Below, piece by piece: positions 1-10,808 of a DNA stretch of 64,000 nucleotides. The notes beneath the pieces are model-generated. The model had not been told where the DNA came from, made no database searches, and saw nothing but the letters and a program-made list of their open reading frames with translations. The translations under genes were made by a program, and so were the position numbers. Position 1 is the first letter of the stretch; each line of letters opens with the position of its first letter. The DNA is from Oikopleura dioica (Eukaryota; Chordata; Appendicularia; Copelata; Oikopleuridae), in contig OU015567.1 of NCBI GenBank assembly GCA_907165135.1, positions 2,857,001-2,921,000 of the forward strand. The letters are read 5' to 3'.

Positions 1-108
1 TTTGACATTTCCAAGGTGCTGACAAAAGTCAAGGGGGAGAGAAATGAGCTTAAGGGTATCTCATCGGATCAGGAAAGGAAGCGGTTTCTCAAGGGTCTAC
101 TCACATAA
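1..108 (+). CDS. 3' end of an unidentified coding exon
   Basis: The first 36 codons of the window read open in frame 1 and end in TAA at 106-108. The translation is rich in Lys, Arg and Glu and includes the run ERNELKGISSDQERKRFLKG. It looks like the C-terminal end of a protein entering from the left edge. I do not recognise the family, and a short open run at a window edge can arise by chance. Confidence 0.3.
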   Translation, partial: FDISKVLTKVKGERNELKGISSDQERKRFLKGLLT

Positions 109-296
109 AATGGCTGGGAGCGCGTCGTCGTCATCTCTTGTTCTGCTCCTTAGGGCTTCATAAAGGTTTCTTCATTGGAAATTATCTCTTTTCTTTAAGG
201 GTACACCACTTAGAAATTCGAAAAACTAAAGACGCTGTAGTCAGGTCCACCAAATATTTGATGACAAATCGTATCAAATCCATTTGGTGTCCAGGG

Positions 297-447
297 CAAC
301 AAAATTGCACTTGATGGGAATGATGATTTTAGAGCAGAACTGACCTTTCAAGAGAAGCGATTTGTTTTTATGGGAAAATTGGAACATGAAATGACACCGG
401 GTTTTAACTCGCCGCAGGGCAGTTTTGACGTTGTTTCAGGGGAATAA
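297..447 (+). CDS. Possible terminal exon of an unidentified gene
   Basis: An open frame follows a splice-acceptor-like site (tggtgtccag, ending at about 296) and runs to TAA at 445-447. Its roughly 50 residues have protein-like composition, including DFRAELTFQEKRFVFMGKL. It could be the last exon of a gene whose earlier exons lie at or beyond the left edge. No family is recognised and no upstream exon was linked with certainty. Confidence 0.3.
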
Positions 448-2650
448 TTTCTAATCGTATTTTTTATTGTTTTTTTTCGAGCAAAAAGATCAGAAAAAAA
501 TATTTCTATAAAAAAAATTTTCTCCGATATTATTTTTTCTCGTAATTATTATAAAAATACCATTTTTTACTCCCATGGCTTTAATTTCAAATGAGAACAT
601 CCTCAAAGATGCTCAAGAAAACAAGAAAGAGGGGCGATTCAACCAATTGAGTTCTTTTTTTTTTTGTTTAAAAGTTTGAACATCAGCTGATAATTCAAAT
701 AAGCAATAAACATATCCTCATATACCCATTTATCCCGTCTCATAATCCGTGTGCCAAGTCTTTTCTTTTGGCCGTTTCCTAATTGCTCCCCCGAGTCCTT
801 ATTAAACAAGCTCGAATTGTCACATTTTTCAGAAAACATTTCAATTGCAAAAATAGCAGATTTGACCTTGGCGGGAGTCAGAAACCTTGACCTTGAATCT
901 GAATTGGAATTGATCTTCTCTCGAAAAAGGCTTCGCAAAGTTGAAAAAAAGAAGCTGCTCTTTCTATCGTCAGAAAACGGTCTTTCTTGCTTTCAATCGA
1001 TTGCGACTCCTCCTCGGGGAGAAAAAGAGAAAAAAAGGGAGGAAAGTCAAAAGCCCCTTCTGCTAAATGCGCTCTGTCTCTCTTTTTTTCTACCACAGGC
1101 GATTTGCGCAAAGTTTCGATGAATCTTTAATTCTTGACTTTTTGCGACTTCTGCCGGCTCTTTTTATACATATCAGCAAGTATTTAAAATCGAAGACAAA
1201 AAGTACTGCTCAAACATTCGGCTTGTCCTTCAGAACGGTCAGAATTACAGTCGTGGTAAAGTTCGATAGTAAAAGTTTTACAGTAGAACTACTGTTCAAA
1301 AAAGAATGTGTCGTTTTTGGTTACTATTAATATGGCAACTTTAAAGTGACTTTGACGTTGACACTTTAAAAATCGTCATTGGAAACCAAGATTGCCAGTT
1401 AAAAACACAAATTGTGCCGAAGATTAAAGACTTCCGATTTTAAAATCATTTTAGCTTAGTCATTTTCGGCTTAGATTTCTACCTTCATCGAAAATCATTG
1501 TCAGCAAATAAATTGTGGAAAGAAAACTGAATAAAAAATGAAGCTGGAACGCGAAGATCAAGGCGCGCATTTGCTTGTCGATATTGAGCATTTCATATGC
1601 TAGCCATAAAATTTGCAAGAGCGAGATCGGTTCGGAATAAATTATGATCATTTTGCTCTTTACATCGTCGTTTTTATTTCATCAAAATAAAAAAGTAATA
1701 TTTATTTGATGCGAAAATGCAATGTCGTTTGGTGGACCAACCCTTTTTAGCCACTAAGAAATCTTCGTAAAGTTCAAAAAATCTCTTGAATCAGCAAAAA
1801 ACTTGGTTCCTTTCAATTTTCCATTTTGTAAGGAATTGGTTGTATGAATAAGTTTTTCAGCATTTTTCAGTGAAAAGAAGCTTGCTTAGACGTTACCAAG
1901 ACGAAAAGCGCTTTCTCCTTAGTTTTTTTCTTTTTGTCGAAAAATGGACGAAAACAATGAATGACTGGAACTACTGAGACCTCCCCGTACTACTGAGAAA
2001 ATAGAAAAGAATTTAAATTCGAAAAACTTTTTTTTCAAAAAATAAAGAAAATTTTTTCTGTTTTTTTTTTTACTTACAGTGAGTTTGGAAAGAACATGCG
2101 GAAAACGTTGTTTGTTCATCTTTCTGAAAGTCGGCTGAAAAACGACAGGATTTGCCAATCCCATCGGGACTTGATCTTCAAGTTCTGTCATCTTCTTTTC
2201 ATCTCTAGAATTTTTTCTTTTTCATGACTTCCTCTTCCTTGTTTTTCATTTTTTTCTTGATGAGCTCAATTGCAAGCTTTTTGCAACTTGGCAACGCTTA
2301 TTGTTCCCACTGCCCGCCCATTTTCAGTCATTTTTTCAGTCAATTAAGGGAATATACAGTCAATTTTGCCTTGCCAATAAAAATGAGGGAATCATATAAA
2401 ATCATGACAAAAATGAAAACTCACGGTTTTTGGCCGTTTTTGAGAATTCGGCCGTCTTATTTTTTCACTTGTTCTTGGCCTTGCAAAAGCCATTTTCGAT
2501 TGTCACAAGATCTCGATATTGCTACCGAAAGATTTGAGGATCAAAGTAAGGATCCCCGCTGCGAGTGGTAGTCACGTCTAAGCCTATCACCAGACGAAAA
2601 ATAGCCAGTTTTATAAGCTCCTCCAGGATCTGACGCTACAAGATTGATGA
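448..2650. other. AT-rich intergenic stretch with no firm gene
   Basis: This stretch is AT-rich with many homopolymer runs. A 63-codon minus-strand frame at 1460-1651 starts with ATG and encodes a mostly hydrophobic peptide with two possible membrane segments. A minus-strand frame at 2191-2079 ends at a clean donor (ACTgtaagta). Neither could be extended into a convincing gene. No RNA gene was seen. Confidence 0.5.
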
Positions 2651-2661
2651 GGCAACAAGAA

Positions 2662-3302
2662 TACAGCCGGAGTCCAAAACAAGGGACTTTTTTTGGTCCC
2701 AAAATTGTCGAAAATAGTCCCTTAAATTGGGTCATGAATAGGGTAAATCACTAATAATTGAGCTTTTTTTTGGGCTTAGTAGGGTAGGCATGTAATACCG
2801 TTTTAGAAAGCCCAGAAGCTGGGGATCATTTTGACTATTGATACTGGGGGGTGATCTTGTACCCTGAGGCCATTTAGGTAACTCCAAAGTCCCAAAATCT
2901 GGCCAATTTCGGACATTTGAATTTTTGAGTGCTTGGAGTGGCCTTTCAGAGCCAGCGACTATGCTAGAATTGTAGCCCAGGCTCTGACGGTCATTTTAAT
3001 CCCCAGCTTCTGGGCTTTCTAAAACGGTATTATATGCCTACCCTACTAAGCCCAAAAAAAAGCTCAATTATTAGTGATTTACCCTAGTCATGAAGGAAAA
3101 TTTTCGGGCGCAGCGAAATTTTCGACAAAAACCTTCTAGAGCAGTTTTTTGCTATTGAAGAAGCTGAAAATGCTGTTTCTGTCTCTACGAATCCGGCTTC
3201 TAAAGCGATTACGTATTTTCAATCACAAATCCGAAAGATTTTCGGCATTTTTCGTCAAAAAGTCCCTTATCTTGGTGTCCCTTATTTTGGACTCCGGCTG
3301 TA
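2662..3302. mobile_element. Tc1/mariner-type MITE with nested inverted repeats
   Basis: The ends form an inverted repeat: CAGCCGGAGTCCAAAACAAG on the left matches GGACTCCGGCTG and the bases before it on the right, flanked on both sides by TA, the target typical of Tc1/mariner elements. Inside, a second inverted repeat of about 85 bp has arms at about 2738-2825 and 2998-3086, so the element could fold into a long hairpin. It has no transposase frame and is therefore non-autonomous. It ends about 75 bp beyond the stop codon of the minus-strand GTPase gene. Confidence 0.75.
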
Positions 3303-3377
3303 ATCATGTGGGGAAATAAAGAATCGCAAAAATTATAAAGATTTTAAGTTTATTTTTAATTACAGAAAAAAAAGAAA

Positions 3378-5909
3378 TTAGAAAAGAAACTGTATATTCC
3401 AGCGTATATATCCCTTGGCTCCATCAGGAGCATTTCTGTTAGGAGTTGAAACACCTTGCTCAGATCCGCCAGAGCTGTAAATTTCGGAAGTTAAACTTGA
3501 AGAACTTCCAGTTGTTGGATTGATGTTTTCTGCAGTCGCTCGAAAGTTGGAAGAGCCTTAATAGTCAAAAACTGAAAATAATTGAAAATTACCATTGCTG
3601 TTTGTTATATAGAGATACCAAGTTGAACCACCAGATGATGCGGATCCTTTCCTTGGAGCTCTGATTCGTAACCCATTGATTGTCTTGTCATAGCCCGTCT
3701 CCCAATGAAACTTCGAAAAATATATTCTTTTATCGGCTTTAGAACTTACTTTTAGATTTATTTGACGAAGACCATTTTTAACTTTTTCAGCTATAAGTGA
3801 GTGTGATAAACGATCATTGTTATATTGTCCATTTGGGAGCGGACTTCTCGTCGATCCTTCATCCGACCCAAAGTAAAAGCCTAAAAAAGAAATTAAAAAT
3901 TTTCAATATCTTATAGATACCTAAGCCCCTCAAACTTTCGGCATCCGAAAAGAAGACCCTGGAAAACGATCTCGCTGATGACAAGTCAGATTTAACACTT
4001 GAAAGACTGCTCTCCAAACTTCTGACGCTAGAAGCCTTTGAGCTGACCGAACTTTCGAGGCTGCTGATCTTTGAGTTTTTGCTCTTAACATCGCTTTGAA
4101 GACTTGAAATCGTTGAGTTCTTGCTTCTGACATCGTATTCGAGACTTTGAATCTTCGACTTTTTATTGTACATTTCGCTTTCCAAATTTCTGATAGTCGA
4201 GTCTCGCTGACTAACGGTGCTCTCAAGACTAGAAACCCTCGACTCGATGGATGAAATTCGTGAGTTCTTCTCTTGAACAGTTTGTTCAAGGCTTGTCACA
4301 CGGGTGCTTCGCTCATGAAGAAGACGTTCAAGATTTTCTTTCGTTTCCTGATGCGCCGTTTTTTCCTGCTCTAGTGCCTTTTCTTTCTCCTCTTTCAAAG
4401 TTTCGAAGTTCTCCGCTTTTGTCTTCTCCTTTTCGAATTTATCTTCTGCCTTTTCGAGCTCGCCATCTTGAAATTTTTTGATCGCTCTGAGTTTCTCGTC
4501 GACTTTTTGCATCAAAAACTCATTGATTTCTGCTCTGAATCGACCCTCAAATTCTTCCGGAAGAAAGAATTTTCGCTGGGAATTTTTCTCAAAAAGCGGT
4601 CTGAAAAGAAAGTTTCAGAACCTTTTCATATTCAAGAGACTTACCCTTGAATGGCTGGGAAATCGAGAAAATCTTCTTGAGAATATTCTTCGATAAGATT
4701 CATCACATGCTTTTTTGCTTGATCGAGTTGTCTTTTGAAGTCGTTTTCCGCGCTAAAATAATTGAGTATATTCTCCGATAAATTTTTTATTGAAAACCTT
4801 GTTGCTACGATTGTCTTCACTTCGGGCATTTTACCGTCTTCAAATATTTTTGCATAGCTCTTGAAATAATCAAGAACCTCTGAAACTTTCAGTTCTTCGT
4901 TACAGAGACTTCGTTTTGCTGGAATATCCTCGATGACTTGAGTGATCATACATTGAATATTTTCAACGAAATCAGGATCAAGCATTTTCAGGTTGCCATC
5001 AAAGTTTCCCATCTTTCCTGGGCTCGGGAGACAGAAGGCTTGAAATTTCTAAAAAAGAAAATGCTGAGAAAATATTTTTAAAAAGTATTTACCTCGAAAG
5101 ACGCTGAAAAATCAATGTCTTTCTTCTGTTTTCGAACGATTGAATTAAGCATTTCTTGTCCTTCTTCAAAGCCAAATTTTTCCTCTAAAAATTTTCTTAA
5201 AATCGGAGTTGACAAGGAGGCAGTGCCTACCTAGCGAATAATCACGAATAGTAAAAATGAAATTCTGAAATGGCGTTGTTGTCACTTTGTCTTTAATAGC
5301 AAGCCGTCCAACTTCGGTGAAAAGATGAAGATTTGCAATGTCGTTCGCATCAATTTGGTTTTTCACATTCGCAAGTTGAAGGCTAATTTATAAAAGTTGT
5401 TTGTAAATGAGAAGAACTCTACCTGGAAAGAAAGGTGGAAAGAGAAAATATAATCGCACTATCGTTAATGTTGTTCTCGTGGTCAAATGCGCCTTCAGTA
5501 TCGATGAGAAGAATGCCAATTTCCTCTCGAGACTTCGTCTTCACCGTAAAAATTTTGGAAGAGCAGTAAACTCCTTGTGTCTCGCGCTCTTAAAATTTCA
5601 TTATTTTTGAAAATTTTCAAGTTCACAACCTTTTCCGCCGCGATATTTGAAGCAATCATTGATGTTAAACTCTTCTGCCTCCCAAGGATCTTCTCCAGCT
5701 TCAAGTTTCTCGAGATATTTGAACAAGACGCTTTGGAAAAACGATTTTCCAGTGCGAAATGCTCCGACAATCGAGACAACTGCAAGAGGCATATCTTGAG
5801 ATTTTGCAGTTTTGAGGACATTTTCTAGCGCTTCCTCGTTGAGAATAAATCTTGACGAAGTTTTGCCGGCTTGCTCGACCTCTTCTCTTTTTATCAATTG
5901 GACGCTCAT
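3378..5909 (-). CDS. Atlastin/GBP-like large GTPase with coiled-coil tail
   Basis: The exons lie at about 5909-5630, 5588-5423, 5372-5216, 5194-5093, 5050-4646, 4600-3921, 3880-3750 and then small exons to the stop at 3380-3378. The start is the ATG at 5909. Dynamin-superfamily GTPase motifs are clear: the P-loop GAFRTGKS, the switch/G3 motif LLIDTEG, and the RD of G4 in FTIRDYS. The order and spacing match the GB1/RHD3 group, and the P-loop is closest to atlastins. After the helical middle region comes a long Ser/Lys/Glu coiled coil at about residues 360-560 instead of the ER hairpin membrane segments of atlastins, then a roughly 120-residue C-terminal module I do not recognise. No membrane segment or prenylation box was seen. 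A GC-AG intron near 5215-5195 is needed to keep frame. The role is probably GTP-driven assembly or membrane work, but the coiled-coil architecture makes any atlastin function uncertain. Confidence 0.75.
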
Positions 5910-5957
5910 TTTTCGATGTTTTCTGTGAAAATGATGCAGATTTTTATTTTGATGCGG

Positions 5958-5965
5958 TATTTATA
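5958..5965 (-). promoter_or_regulatory. TATA-like box of the GTPase gene
   Basis: On the minus strand the sequence reads TATAAATA, about 50 bp upstream of the GTPase ATG. It sits inside a small palindrome and ends only a few bases before the target-site duplication of the LTR element (5968-5972). The position fits a core promoter; this is inference from position and motif only. Confidence 0.45.
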
Positions 5966-5972
5966 CCAGTAT

Positions 5973-6206
5973 TGTGAGGTCTTAGTGCTGAAAGTCGGTT
6001 AGAGATCTGATTAGGATCTCGCGCCGCGCTCTTCCCTGCCACTTTTACGAACACTGCATCAGTCCGCGCACAGTAAAAGTGCAGAATACACGCTTTTTCG
6101 GAAACTACCTTTCCTCGTGTTTTATTGAAGATACAGTAGAGGCTACGACTAGCTGATAAAGAGAACGCCTAGTACTCAGAGCAGACGCAGTACTTAGACG
6201 CTTACA
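5973..6206 (+). repeat. 5' LTR
   Basis: This 234-bp direct repeat begins TGTGAGGTCTTAG and ends CTTACA. It matches the copy at 9187-9422 with only scattered differences, which points to a fairly recent insertion. Immediately after it the sequence TGGTGACAATACGC is in the right place for a tRNA primer-binding site. Confidence 0.9.
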
Positions 6207-6752
6207 TCTGGTGACAATACGCTAAGCTTCTTTCTTCACTGGACTCATCCGAACCCACGTTCGCCCTCATCACCGGCACTTCCTGCTGCGAAGCTAGAAG
6301 TGTTATTTACTTGGTGTGACCACTCGCCAAGTCGATCGAGCGATCTTCCGCCGTTCCCGTGTTTGATAAACCGCTGGAGCTCGTGAATCAAGTCGCGTCC
6401 GCGCGCCGCACAGTAACTCTTCTGTGCGCACTTACGAGGTCAGTCAAAGTTGTGAAACTGTAACTGCCGCATTTTATCGCCCTGAACACCGTTGAACTCG
6501 TCTCCGACCGCGCCCGAATTGCTCATTTCGCCGCCGGCTACCTGGAACACACACTTCACGTGAAAAAGTCGCCACGTGCGCCGCTCAAGGAAATTTCCAG
6601 TTACTTGAGCGCCTTGTAAAGGTACAATATCTTGTTGTGAACCTCTTACCGCCAATTCCGTTATGCCGCGCCGCCGATTTTGATCAATCCCGCCAACGAA
6701 ACACCGTGAATTTCGCCGATCCCAATCTCCAACGACAGTTTGGCCCGCCAAA

Positions 6753-7295
6753 ATGTCTTCTTCCAGCGCCTGTTACGCGCTCAACCTCTCCGAAGATCGT
6801 ATCAACTCGTGCATCTGCGTCAGCATGTTGACCAACTTCATGTCCGAGATCTCGGATTATGTTATGAAGCTTGCATCGGTCAACCCTGCGCTACTCAAAG
6901 CCTCTTTAGAAGCGATCAGAACTCGCCATAAGCTAATAAAGGCCCGAATTAAGGCTTTATTGGAGTTCGAACATTCACCTGGAGCCTCTCGCACTGATCC
7001 AATCGAGACCCAGAGTTCTGACGACTCAGCTGACGTCCATGACTCCGCTATTGGCACCGATTCCGCTTCTCCCGTTGATAACGACCAAGCTTTTTCGGAT
7101 CGAGAGTTAGATCGGCGCAACTCTAACTCCACTTCCCCGCGCAACTCACCTTCTCGAAACCTTCCAGACCTGACTTCACAGTCACTCTCGCCGAACATTC
7201 TTCAACCGTCAAAAACGGCATGTTCGACACTGGCGCCGACGATGTTATCTTGCCTAAATGGCTGCCAAAATGGCACATCCCTGACGAACTTTTGA
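6753..7295 (+). CDS. gag-like frame of the LTR element
   Basis: The frame of about 180 codons opens with ATG shortly after the 5' LTR and leader. It has a helical N-terminal part and a Ser/Asp/Arg-rich second half. No zinc knuckle is seen, so the C-terminal part of gag has probably been lost or replaced by the deletion. It overlaps the pol frame, which is in the -1 frame relative to it, near an A-run at about 7211-7216. Whether frameshifting still joins the two is unknown. Confidence 0.5.
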   Translation: MSSSSACYALNLSEDRINSCICVSMLTNFMSEISDYVMKLASVNPALLKASLEAIRTRHKLIKARIKALLEFEHSPGASRTDPIETQSSDDSADVHDSAIGTDSASPVDNDQAFSDRELDRRNSNSTSPRNSPSRNLPDLTSQSLSPNILQPSKTACSTLAPTMLSCLNGCQNGTSLTNF

Positions 7296-9199
7296 AGCAT
7301 CTGCAGAGCTCCAAGTTCACTTTCACTGGCGTCAACTCCGAGACTAAGGCCCGAGGCGAGTCCCGCGCTATCATCAATTTCAGCGATTCAAAATTCGCTG
7401 GAACCCGCATTCTAGTGACAGACGGCCACAACGCGCCGCCACTCATCAGCAGTACTGTCACCGATCACGCCGCAAATGTCCCATTTGGTGGAACTGGTAC
7501 CAAAGGCATTTTTCAACGACGAGATAGTCCTGGAGCAGAAATCTACACTCAGGCTCTCAAAATCAAGTCGTACGCTCGTGATCCATGGAATGCGCTCCTG
7601 ATCGACTCTGGCAACCCCAGTAGCGCAGATTTTCATAGTTACGCTGACGCTCGTCGATCTCAACCCTCTCAAGCTGCCAAAATTCAGCTTAACCCTCCTG
7701 CTCCAGGCCCCAACACCTCTACTTCGGACCTTCTGAGCTACTTGCAAAGCCAGAAAGAGCTCGTTCTTCCATCTTATTACCACAATAGAAGCGAACTTCA
7801 TGAACTCGCCCTTCTTTGTGTCCAGTATGAAGACGTCTCTGGAAGTTCTACTGACGAGCTTGGCCTGTTCTACAGACCCGTCCGAACCCCGACAAATGGC
7901 GAATTCCCCAACTGTGCCGGCAAGCGCTTGTGCTGCACTAAACTCGACACATCTACGACATGTTCCGTCGCTCGAGTTTCCACTGGGGAGCGAGCAAATG
8001 TTGCTGCTCGCACGATTGTCGAAGTGGTGGTTTTCTTCGCATTGCCTGATACTCTACACGACCCTGATGTACGCTACGATTCGCCCGAAACTTATGGCAA
8101 GCGGATTCAAATGCTCTCGAAGCTAGCGAAAATCGCCAATCGCTCCGCTGATCTAGCTCTGGAACGCCAACATAGGCGTCTACATCGTGATCGCCTTCTC
8201 AAATACGGCGATATGGTCCATCTCTATCAACCCGTCACTAAGGTAGCCAAAGATTCCAACTGTCACTGGATAGGCCCTTATGAAATCGCCTCAAAAACTG
8301 TCGTCAAAATCGTCGACGGAGCCGACTTTCGTGACTGGGCTCACCGATCTCATCTGCGTTTGGTCCCACCGCGCAATGATCATCTCAAATCTCCCTCCGA
8401 CCTGGCTCTAGTACAAGAGCTCATTTGTGGCGATGATCCCGATTCGCCTCAAAATCTACTAGTCGGCGCTTCTGGTTCGTATCCTGAACCTCTAACAAAA
8501 ATACCAAAGGTTGGGAGGCCGGATGCTGAAAAGCAATTGTCAACCTCTGGCATGTCTACTAGAAAAAAGAGGAAGAGGACGAGTCCCGACTCGTTGCCTG
8601 ATCCGAAGCGTCAAAATGCAGCTTCACTTCCTCTCTCGACTGCTGGAAATTCAACCGCTCCCGCCCCTTCAACGTCAACTTCAACTACGCCTCGCTCGAC
8701 TGACTTGGTGGAAAATGATGTTCAAGATTTACCTGATTGGACGACTTCTGCTCCTCGTGGATGTGCGGCAGACTCTCTACATGGACATCATTTGTATTCA
8801 CCTTCTTCGTCAGCTGATCTTTCTTCCTTCATCGGAAATCCGAGCGTCTTTGGCGGAAGAATCAGGAAAAAAACTTCCTTGATTCGAGTTGACCACACTC
8901 GCAAGAGTACTCGTAGAACAAGGGAAGTTTTCTCCAAAAGAAAACTCGTCTGGTGTGAGTCTGCTTCTTCTCGCGCTCTGATTGGCTCCCGCTGTCCGGA
9001 AATGGTTCGATCTCCGTCCGACATTTCTCGACTTTTCGTCTCTACGCTGGTGCAATTCCGACGCCGCGCTGAGCTGATTGGACGCCTTTCCCTTCACCTT
9101 TCCCTTCTACTCTTCTACGATGACTCATCTCACCGACTTCAACTCTTCAACCGAAGATTCTCGATCGTCTCTAGAATCTGGGGAGCTGTGAGGTCTTAG
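7123..9199 (+). CDS. Truncated pol: retropepsin joined to integrase C-terminus
   Basis: The frame contains a retropepsin signature (FDTGADDVILP at about 7223-7255). After a junction near 7.8-8.0 kb it continues into sequence typical of a Ty3/gypsy integrase C-terminus, including the stretch LKYGDMVHLYQ, the GPYEI box and a WAHRSHLRLV motif. A Lys/Arg-rich and then Ser/Pro-rich tail follows to a stop inside the 3' LTR. Reverse transcriptase, RNase H and the integrase catalytic core are absent. The long frame stayed open despite the deletion, so the loss was in frame or the element is young. The frame is open upstream of the first in-frame ATG at 7220, so the start is approximate. Confidence 0.7.
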
Positions 9200-9422
9200 T
9201 GCTGAAAGTCGGTTAGAGATCTGATTAGGATCTCGCGCCGCGCTCTTCCCTGCCACTTTTACGAACACTGCATCAGTCCACGCACAGTAAAAGTGCGGAA
9301 TACACGCTTTTATCGGAAACTCCCGTTTCGTGTTTTATTGAAGATATAGCAGAGGCTACGACTAGCTGATAAAGAGAACCGTCTAGTATAGAGAGCATAC
9401 AGCAAGTACTTAGACGCTTACA
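9187..9422 (+). repeat. 3' LTR
   Basis: This 236-bp repeat starts TGTGAGGTCTTAG and ends GCTTACA, and is followed by the second copy of the AGTAT target duplication. It pairs with 5973-6206 and differs from it at a small number of positions and short indels, mostly near its 3' end. Confidence 0.9.
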
Positions 9423-9427
9423 AGTAT

Positions 9428-10741
9428 CGCAAATTTGCATAGTGAAGTCATTATGAGAAAAAATGAGGAGAGCTTATTTGCAGAATGGCGTTTTGTTTGT
9501 CCAAATATGAAAAAGGGAAAAATGCATTACTAATGAAATTATTCTCATTAAATCTAATACAGTTTATTACATCAAAATTTAATGATGAGTTTGAGCGATT
9601 TTTTAGAAACAACCTAAACGTTATGAACAAAAATGCTCTAAACGAAAAAATAAGGTCGACACGATTCCCCGTGAAATCAGATTTCGAAAAGACAAGATGA
9701 TCTTGGAACGCGTTGCGGCTTTATTTGACTAAACTTGTCACTTATGAAACATTTTGTTTTACGCCTGGTCCGGAAGTTTTTCTTTAGAAGCCCAAGCAAA
9801 AAAGTTCAAGCATATTTAATTTCAAGGGAAATTTTCGAGAATATCTTGAAGCTTGATTTAATCGGAACCGCGAATTTACGCGAAATTAATCTTAATTTTC
9901 GTTTGATAAAATACCCTAGCTCCTAATTTAATAGAATCGTTTTTCATACTTGCGTCTCAATTTTATTCCCGGCTCGTGAGTTCTTTGAAAAATTATAAAG
10001 AAAAATTTCTCTCCCATGTTTCTTGTTCAAACTTGAACTTTCGTTCTTGATCTGTTTATGTTTTCGGTTTTTTAAACTGCACCCGGCATCGCCAAAATCA
10101 TCAATGCTAATATTTTTTTTGCAGCTGCAAATTATAAAAAAACTCCATTTCAACATGAACTCGTAAAAAGCTGATTCTGACTCAGCTGAAAATCTGTTTA
10201 CGTAGTTTTAATTCTCGTCAATTTTTGAGCATCATTTTCCCTTTGTTAGATTCTTGCCGGAAGGAAAAGGACGCCAAGGAGCAAGCTTTTGCCAACGTCA
10301 ATCAAATGACGCTTTACTTTCAAGATTTTTTATTATTACCAATTTATCTTCTTTCTTTTCATGTGATAAAAAAATCCTTATGGGAGTGAGAGTCATCAAT
10401 GAATCTCGGCTTTAGAAAAGCGCTCATAAGAACAACCCTTTTTTTGACCGAAAAATTGTCGATAAATCCTCAAATAAGGGTCACTTAGTTTCACCGGAGT
10501 TTTCCAGTTTCAGGAGCGGAAGCACTTCCGACATTCTAGCTCCACTTCTTTCACTTGATATTTTCTCCTGCTATTAAACTTGTCAAATTCGCCCGTTTCT
10601 TCACAGAACTAGAAAAAGCTCGCCCCGAAACAAATCTTCTGATGAAAAATTTAAAATTTTCTTGACGCGGGCTTTTTCAAGAAAAAAGGATCAGAAGAAA
10701 TCTGTGAAGCATGTTTTGCTAAGTAAGTTAGTCCAACATGA
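9428..10741. other. Intergenic stretch with no supported gene
   Basis: The sequence is AT-rich. Short frames at 9485-9700 and 9735-9926 on the plus strand have no splice partners and no recognisable domains. I see no RNA gene or repeat here. Confidence 0.5.
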
Positions 10742-10808
10742 TCGCGGAATTGAACCAGGACAAATTTTCCGGTTACTGGACAGGTGCTTAGCGATAAGGC
10801 CGCTGATT
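10742..10808 (-). pseudogene. tRNA-Thr(AGU)-like relic or SINE head
   Basis: Read on the minus strand, the segment resembles a tRNA-Thr. It has an A-box-like TTATCGCTAAGC, an anticodon-arm-like CCTGTCCAGTAACCGG with AGT in the loop, and a perfect B-box match GGTTCAATTCC. The T-stem and acceptor stem do not pair, so it cannot be a working tRNA. It could be a decayed tRNA gene or the 5' part of a tRNA-derived SINE. Confidence 0.45.

Larger units (their letters stand above)
5973..9422 (+). mobile_element. Internally deleted Ty3/gypsy-like LTR retrotransposon
   Basis: Two near-identical LTRs start with TG and end with CA and are flanked by the 5-bp target duplication AGTAT (5968-5972 and 9423-9427). 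The internal region is only about 3 kb. It holds a short gag-like frame, an aspartic protease with the DTGA motif, and then directly the C-terminal GPY/F-type part of integrase. Reverse transcriptase, RNase H and the integrase core are missing. It is therefore a non-autonomous deletion derivative that would need proteins from an intact relative to move. The domain order fits Ty3/gypsy-like elements such as the Tor family described in Oikopleura; the exact family was not tested. Confidence 0.85.

Noticed and set aside
751-1122. Plus-strand frame of about 120 codons
   Set aside because: It starts at a non-ATG codon, overlaps an equally long antisense frame, and has no splice signals or recognisable domain.
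1919-2191. Minus-strand frame starting MTELEDQVPMG
   Set aside because: The first 38 codons end at a good donor, but the next acceptor leads straight to a stop in phase. An alternative acceptor gives only a short Lys-rich tail, so support is too weak for a gene call.
6240-6260. Possible spliced-leader RNA start (ACTCATCC)
   Set aside because: It lies inside the LTR element and the bases after it do not continue as the known Oikopleura leader.
6440-8126. Frames antisense or shifted within the LTR element
   Set aside because: They have no retroelement motifs and are explained by the gag and pol frames on the plus strand.
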